DNA of 8,142 nucleotides from Candidatus Intestinimonas stercorigallinarum (GTDB lineage: Bacteria > Bacillota > Clostridia > Oscillospirales > Oscillospiraceae): positions 1-8,142 of the forward strand of contig DXDV01000038.1 of NCBI GenBank assembly GCA_019115345.1, read 5' to 3'. Position numbers and translations under genes: made by a program. The notes under the pieces were generated by a model. The model did no database searches. It was not told the DNA's origin and was given only the letters and a program-made list of their open reading frames with translations. Position 1 is the first letter of the stretch; every line of letters begins with the position of its first letter. Below, in pieces: positions 5,518 through 8,142 of this stretch.

Positions 5518-6264
5518 ATGGAGAAAGGGACGATGGAGCGCATGAAAGGGACGATCGAGCGGGGGCGGGTGCTCCTGTGGCAGGCTTTGGCCCGGCTGGG
5601 GCTGTGCCTGCCGGGAAAGATCATGTACATCGGGGGCAGCGACACCCTCCCGCCCCCGCTGGACCGGGCGGAGGAGGCCGACGTGCTGCTGCGGCTGGAA
5701 CGGGGGGAGACGGGGGCCAGGGAGGTCCTCATCGAGCGCAACCTGCGGCTGGTGGCCTACATCGCCCGCCGCTTCGAGAATACGGGCATCAACATCGAGG
5801 ACCTCATCTCCATCGGCACCATCGGCCTCATCAAGGCGGTGGGGACCTACAAGCCGGCCAAGAACATCAAGCTGGCCACCTATGCCAGCCGGTGCATCGA
5901 AAACGAGATCCTCATGTACCTGCGCAAGACGGCCAACCAAAAGACGGAGGTCTCCTTCGACGAGCCGCTGAACACCGACTGGGACGGCAACGAGCTGCTG
6001 CTCTCCGACATCCTGGGCACCGACAACGACCTGGTGATGAAGCCCATCGAGGACGACGTGGACCGGCAGCTCCTCTCCGCCGCTCTGGAAAAGCTCTCCG
6101 ACCGGGAGCGGCGGATCATCACCCTCCGCTTCGGGCTGGACGGCCGGCCGGAGCGGACCCAGAAGGAGGTGGCCGACCTGCTGGGCATCTCCCAGTCCTA
6201 TATTTCCCGGCTGGAGAAGCGGATCATCGCCCGGCTCAAGAAGGAGATCTTACGGATGCTGTGA
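5518..6264 (+). CDS. sigE: RNA polymerase sporulation sigma factor SigE (pro-sigma-E)
   Basis: This is the 248-residue mother-cell sigma factor. The amphipathic pro-sequence (1 to about 36) ends at 'KIMYIGGSDTLPPPL', which matches the B. subtilis processing region YYIGGSEALPPPL. Region 2 spans about 69-137 (RNLRLVAYIARRFENTG, EDLISIGTIGLIKAV, LATYASRCIENEILMYLR). 'EVSFDEPLNTDWDGNELLLSD' follows. Region 4 spans about 190-243 and contains the helix-turn-helix 'ISQSYISRLEKR'. ATG 5518 abuts the spoIIGA stop (TAGATG), with GGAG 6 nt upstream, so translation is probably coupled to its own protease. In-frame ATG codons at 5533 and 5542 would give pro-sequences of 31 or 28 residues, closer to the 27 of B. 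subtilis, but their ribosome sites are poorly spaced. A seven-codon tandem duplication lies at codons 3-15. The protein becomes active only after cleavage by SpoIIGA. Confidence 0.97.
   Translation: MEKGTMERMKGTIERGRVLLWQALARLGLCLPGKIMYIGGSDTLPPPLDRAEEADVLLRLERGETGAREVLIERNLRLVAYIARRFENTGINIEDLISIGTIGLIKAVGTYKPAKNIKLATYASRCIENEILMYLRKTANQKTEVSFDEPLNTDWDGNELLLSDILGTDNDLVMKPIEDDVDRQLLSAALEKLSDRERRIITLRFGLDGRPERTQKEVADLLGISQSYISRLEKRIIARLKKEILRML
5523..5561 (+). repeat. 21-bp-period tandem duplication in the sigE pro-sequence
   Basis: Bases 5523-5540 recur at 5544-5561 with one mismatch (G5535/C5556). The result is KGTMERM followed by KGTIERG. The period is exactly seven codons, so the frame is kept. 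Confidence 0.85.
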
Positions 6265-6321
6265 ATCCAAAAATCCATCGAAAACCGTCTCACGATAAAA
6301 AATATACCCGTCCCTTCCGGG

Positions 6322-6350
6322 GTATGGAGCCTTTCCCGCTGGAGATACTG
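6322..6350 (+). promoter_or_regulatory. Forespore (sigma-F/sigma-G) promoter of sigG
   Basis: GGAGATACTG (6341-6350) fits the sigma-F -10 consensus GGNNANAHTR at every defined position. GTATG (6322-6326) fits the sigma-G -35 GHATR and is one base off the sigma-F GYWTA. The gap is 14 bp, about one short of usual for sigma-F. For sigma-G, the -10 would be GATACTG with a 17-bp gap. The predicted start is near 6357, about 25 nt before the ATG. Confidence 0.68.
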
Positions 6351-6372
6351 TTAGCAGTAACGAGCGGGGAGG
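6331..6372 (+). promoter_or_regulatory. Leader hairpin that can sequester the sigG ribosome site
   Basis: CTTTCCCGCT (6331-6340) pairs over 10 bp (two G-U) with AGCGGGGAGG (6363-6372), which contains the whole sigG ribosome site GGGGAGG (6366-6372). The loop holds a second stem, TACTG (6346-6350) with CAGTA (6355-6359). RNAs that start at the forespore promoter (about 6357) would lack the sequestering strand and be translated. Read-through RNA from spoIIGA-sigE would contain it and be silenced. Confidence 0.6.
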
Positions 6373-6381
6373 CCGGCCGGT

Positions 6382-7152
6382 ATGCAGGGAAAAGTGGAGA
6401 TCTGCGGCGTCAACACCGCCAAGCTGAAGGTACTGAAGAACGAGGAGACCATCGAGCTGCTCCGCCGGACCAAGGCGGGGGACATGGCGGCCCGGGAGGA
6501 GCTCATCGCCGGCAACCTGCGGCTGGTCCTCTCGGTGATCCAGCGCTTCCACAACCGGGGGGAGAACGCCGACGACCTCTTTCAGGTGGGGTGCATCGGC
6601 CTCATCAAGGCCATCGACAACTTCAACGTGGATCTGGACGTGCGCTTTTCCACCTACGGCGTGCCCATGATCATCGGGGAGATCCGCCGCTACCTCCGGG
6701 ACAACAGCGCCATGCGGGTGTCCCGGTCCATGCGGGACACGGCCTACAAGGTCCTCCAGACCAAGGAGGCCTTTCTGGCCCAGCACCAGCGGGAGCCCAC
6801 CGTGGAGGAGATCGCCGCCGCCATGGGGGTGAAGCGGGAGGAGGTGGTGGCCGCCCTGGACGCCATCGTGGACCCGGTGAGCCTCTACGAGCCGGTGTAC
6901 GACCACGAGGGGGACACCATCTGCGTCATGGACCAGGTGAAGGACGCCAAAAACACCGACGAGCGCTGGCTGGAGCGCATCGCCCTCAAGGAGGCCATCT
7001 CCCGCCTCTCGGAGCGGGAGCGGCACATCCTGGACCTGCGGTTCTTCCAGGGCAAGACCCAGATGGAGGTCTCCGCCGAGGTGGGGATCTCCCAGGCCCA
7101 GGTCTCCCGGCTGGAGAAGAGCGCCCTCAAGCAGATCCGCCGGGACCTGTGA
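6382..7152 (+). CDS. sigG: RNA polymerase sporulation sigma factor SigG
   Basis: This is the 256-residue late forespore sigma factor. The N-terminus 'KVEICGVNTAKLKVLKNEE' is the sigma-G signature. Region 2 spans about 37-107 (GNLRLVLSVIQRFHNRGEN, DDLFQVGCIGLIKAIDNF, VRFSTYGVPMIIGEIRRYLRD). Region 3 spans about 108-165 and includes 'MRVSRSMRDTAYK'. 'DPVSLYEPVY' and 'VMDQVKD' follow. Region 4 spans about 200-250, with 'FFQGKTQMEVSAEVGISQAQVSRLEK'-type helix-turn-helix residues. The start is ATG 6382, 9 nt after GGGGAGG. The gene lies 117 nt after sigE, the conserved order in spore formers, and is preceded by a forespore promoter and a hairpin over the ribosome site. Residue 43 is Ala where B. 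subtilis sigma-G has Asn45. There is no pro-sequence, so control must be transcriptional, translational or by anti-sigma factors. Confidence 0.97.
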   Translation: MQGKVEICGVNTAKLKVLKNEETIELLRRTKAGDMAAREELIAGNLRLVLSVIQRFHNRGENADDLFQVGCIGLIKAIDNFNVDLDVRFSTYGVPMIIGEIRRYLRDNSAMRVSRSMRDTAYKVLQTKEAFLAQHQREPTVEEIAAAMGVKREEVVAALDAIVDPVSLYEPVYDHEGDTICVMDQVKDAKNTDERWLERIALKEAISRLSERERHILDLRFFQGKTQMEVSAEVGISQAQVSRLEKSALKQIRRDL

Positions 7153-7222
7153 GGGCATAGCCGGCCCCCCCGGCGCATAGGGTGCAGGGAGCGGGCACAC
7201 CCGCCGGAAAGGGGGACTGGAG

Positions 7223-7534
7223 ATGGAGTGCACCGTCTCCGAGCTGCGGGACAAGGAGGTCATCGACATCAGCGGCGGCTGCCGTTTCGGCTACGTGGGC
7301 GACGTGGCGCTGGACCTGGAGACCGGCCAGGTGAAGGCCCTGGTGGTGCCGGGGCGGCTTCGGCTCTTCGGGCTGCTGGGCCGGGAGAAGGACCATGTGT
7401 TCCCCTGGTCGTCGGTGCGGCGCTTCGGGGAGGACATCATCCTGGTGGAGGAGGCCGGACGGGAGGCCCTGGAGACCGGCCGTCCGGATGGTAAAAAACA
7501 GGAAAAAACAGTTGCATTCCGAGGAAGAGTGTGA
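7223..7534 (+). CDS. YlmC/YmxH family sporulation protein (PRC-barrel)
   Basis: This is a 103-residue protein with a single PRC-barrel-like domain at about 4-77. It shows 'VSELRDKEVIDISGGCRFGYVGDVALDLETG', then 'ALVVPG', 'FGLLGREKD' and 'FPWSSVRRFGEDIILV', the layout of the YlmC/YmxH family found in spore formers. Members are usually about 80-90 residues; here a basic tail of about 20 residues (GRPDGKKQEKTVAFRGRV) is added. The start is ATG 7223, with AAAGGGGG (7208-7215) 7 nt upstream. It lies 70 nt after sigG. That gap contains a short GCCGG/CCGGC hairpin and the repeated hexamer GCATAG (7155-7160, 7175-7180) but no clear promoter, so co-transcription with sigG is likely. The biochemical function of the family is unknown; PRC barrels often bind RNA or proteins. 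Its 3' end contains the rpsB -35 element. Confidence 0.88.
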   Translation: MECTVSELRDKEVIDISGGCRFGYVGDVALDLETGQVKALVVPGRLRLFGLLGREKDHVFPWSSVRRFGEDIILVEEAGREALETGRPDGKKQEKTVAFRGRV

Positions 7535-7540
7535 TAAAAT
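7512..7540 (+). promoter_or_regulatory. Sigma-A-type promoter of rpsB
   Basis: TTGCAT (7512-7517) and TAAAAT (7535-7540) are 17 bp apart. The -35 and spacer lie inside the last codons of ylmC, and the -10 begins just after its stop. The predicted start is near 7547. The -35 hexamer is identical to that of the promoter at 620-648. Confidence 0.72.
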
Positions 7541-7547
7541 ACCCTAG

Positions 7548-7659
7548 CTGTGCGAAAAGGCACGGTATTACACACACCGTCCGGGACGCGGCGTCCGGTG
7601 CCCTTCGGGGTGGACGCGCCGCGGATGAACGGGGTGGAGGTAATAACAATTAAAGGAGG
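7548..7659 (+). promoter_or_regulatory. Structured rpsB leader and ribosome site
   Basis: The leader is about 120 nt long. Stems seen are GTGC/GCAC (7550-7553 with 7560-7563), ACGGT/ACCGT (7562-7566 with 7576-7580; this overlaps the first by two bases), and a larger stem 7588-7596 with 7612-7622 (2-nt bulge). The larger stem is capped by CCC-TTCG-GGG (7601-7610), a UUCG tetraloop. The end is unstructured and A-rich, with AAAGGAGG (7652-7659) 10 nt before the ATG. In E. coli, S2 represses its own mRNA through the rpsB leader; whether that holds here is unknown. Confidence 0.45.
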
Positions 7660-7669
7660 AAACAACACT

Positions 7670-8142
7670 ATGGCAGTCGTATCTATGAAGCAGCTCCTGG
7701 AGGCCGGTGTCCACTTCGGCCACCAGACCCGCCGCTGGAACCCCAAGATGGCCGCTTACATTTACACCGAGCGGAACGGCATCTACATCATCGACCTGCA
7801 GAAGACCGTGAAGAAGCTGGAGGAGGCCTACAACTTTGTCCGCGACCTCTCCGCCGGTGGTCAGACCCTGCTCTTCGTGGGCACCAAGAAGCAGGCCCAG
7901 GAGGCCATCAAGGAGGAGGCCACCCGCTGCGGCGGCTACTACGTGAACGCCCGCTGGCTGGGCGGCATGCTCACCAACTTCAAGACCATGCGCGGCCGCG
8001 TGGACCGTCTCAACCAGCTCAAGAAGATGCAGGAGGACGGCACCTTCGACATGCTGCCCAAGAAGGAAGTCATGAAGCACCTGGGCGAGATCGCCAAGCT
8101 GGAGAAGTACCTGGGCGGCGTGGTGGAGATGCGCAAGCTCCC
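7670..8142 (+). CDS. rpsB: 30S ribosomal protein S2, N-terminal part (3' end outside window)
   Basis: The first 157 codons of S2 are present, out of about 230-260 in the family. The start 'MAVVSMKQLLEAGVHFGHQTRRWNPKM' is diagnostic. It is followed by 'YIYTERNGIYIIDLQKT', 'LFVGTKKQAQEAI' and 'YYVNARWLGGMLTNFKTM', and then by the charged coiled-coil hairpin region (VDRLNQLKKMQEDGTF to EKYLGGVVEM). S2 is one of the last proteins to join the small subunit and helps hold S1 and the Shine-Dalgarno helix region. ATG 7670 is chosen because AAAGGAGG lies 10 nt upstream and the protein start matches the family. The sequence leaves the window in frame with no stop. Usually tsf (elongation factor Ts) follows; that cannot be seen here. 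Confidence 0.98.
   Translation, partial: MAVVSMKQLLEAGVHFGHQTRRWNPKMAAYIYTERNGIYIIDLQKTVKKLEEAYNFVRDLSAGGQTLLFVGTKKQAQEAIKEEATRCGGYYVNARWLGGMLTNFKTMRGRVDRLNQLKKMQEDGTFDMLPKKEVMKHLGEIAKLEKYLGGVVEMRKL

Noticed and set aside
4579..5940. A 453-codon minus-strand frame opposite spoIIGA and sigE
   Set aside because: It is the antisense shadow of recognised genes, rich in G, P, H and Q, with no family motif. Other long minus-strand frames (for example 726-1331, 2362-3072, 3162-4133 and 6250-7269) were dropped for the same reason.
6304..6325. ATACCC/GGGTAT inverted repeat before sigG as a sigE terminator or operator
   Set aside because: The stem is only 6 bp with a 10-nt loop and no T tract. It overlaps the -35 element, and chance is a sufficient explanation.
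4413..7160. A 915-codon open frame on the + strand across spoIIGA, sigE and sigG
   Set aside because: It is out of frame with three unmistakable genes, and its translation is low-complexity G/P/R/A. It stays open because the real genes use G/C at third positions.
1..8142. CRISPR array, tRNA/rRNA, transposase, toxin-antitoxin or phage defence genes
   Set aside because: All open regions and intergenic gaps were read on both strands. No regularly spaced repeats, cloverleaf or transposase/nuclease motifs were seen.

Overview
The window looks like chromosomal DNA from a GC-rich, endospore-forming Firmicute. The best guess is the class Clostridia, order Oscillospirales (Flavonifractor/Intestinimonas-like). 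This rests on the gene content (CotH kinase, SpoIIGA, sigma-E, sigma-G, YlmC/YmxH), on strong AGGAGG ribosome sites, on frequent GTG and TTG starts, and on a strong preference for G or C at third codon positions. No 16S or other species-level marker is present, so the genus is an inference. All recognised genes lie on the + strand.

Region 1 (1-677) is the 3' end of a CotH-family spore coat kinase gene. It is followed by a strong intrinsic terminator hairpin and then a clear vegetative-type promoter (TTGCAT, 17 bp, TATAAT). Region 2 (678-4070) is a compact three-gene unit: a family 2 glycosyltransferase, a polytopic O-antigen ligase/polymerase-type membrane protein (TTG start), and a Cof-type HAD phosphatase (GTG start, 4-bp overlap). 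It probably makes or modifies a surface glycan.

Region 3 (4071-4671) has no credible gene but is full of structure. A palindrome-rich element of about 315 bp runs from roughly 4146 to 4460. Its two ends are similar hairpins in inverted orientation that differ by compensatory base changes. It contains two canonical terminators and two exact TGTCGAA (Spo0A-box) sequences. It is followed by a promoter with near-consensus -35 and -10 hexamers but a 21-bp spacer, the same peculiarity as the Spo0A-activated spoIIG promoter of Bacillus subtilis.

Region 4 (4672-7534) is the conserved sporulation cluster spoIIGA-sigE-sigG-ylmC. SpoIIGA processes pro-sigma-E in the mother cell, and sigma-G is the late forespore sigma factor. 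The sigE-sigG gap carries a good sigma-F/sigma-G-type promoter. It also carries a hairpin that would hide the sigG ribosome site only in read-through transcripts from upstream, because the sequestering strand lies upstream of the predicted forespore start site. The sigE pro-sequence contains a seven-codon tandem duplication.

Region 5 (7512-8142) is a housekeeping promoter overlapping the end of ylmC, a structured leader of about 120 nt, and the first 157 codons of rpsB (ribosomal protein S2), which runs off the window.

No novel enzyme system, CRISPR array, tRNA, rRNA or transposase was seen. The most interesting signals are regulatory: the terminal-hairpin intergenic element, the long-spacer spoIIG promoter and the sigG leader switch.
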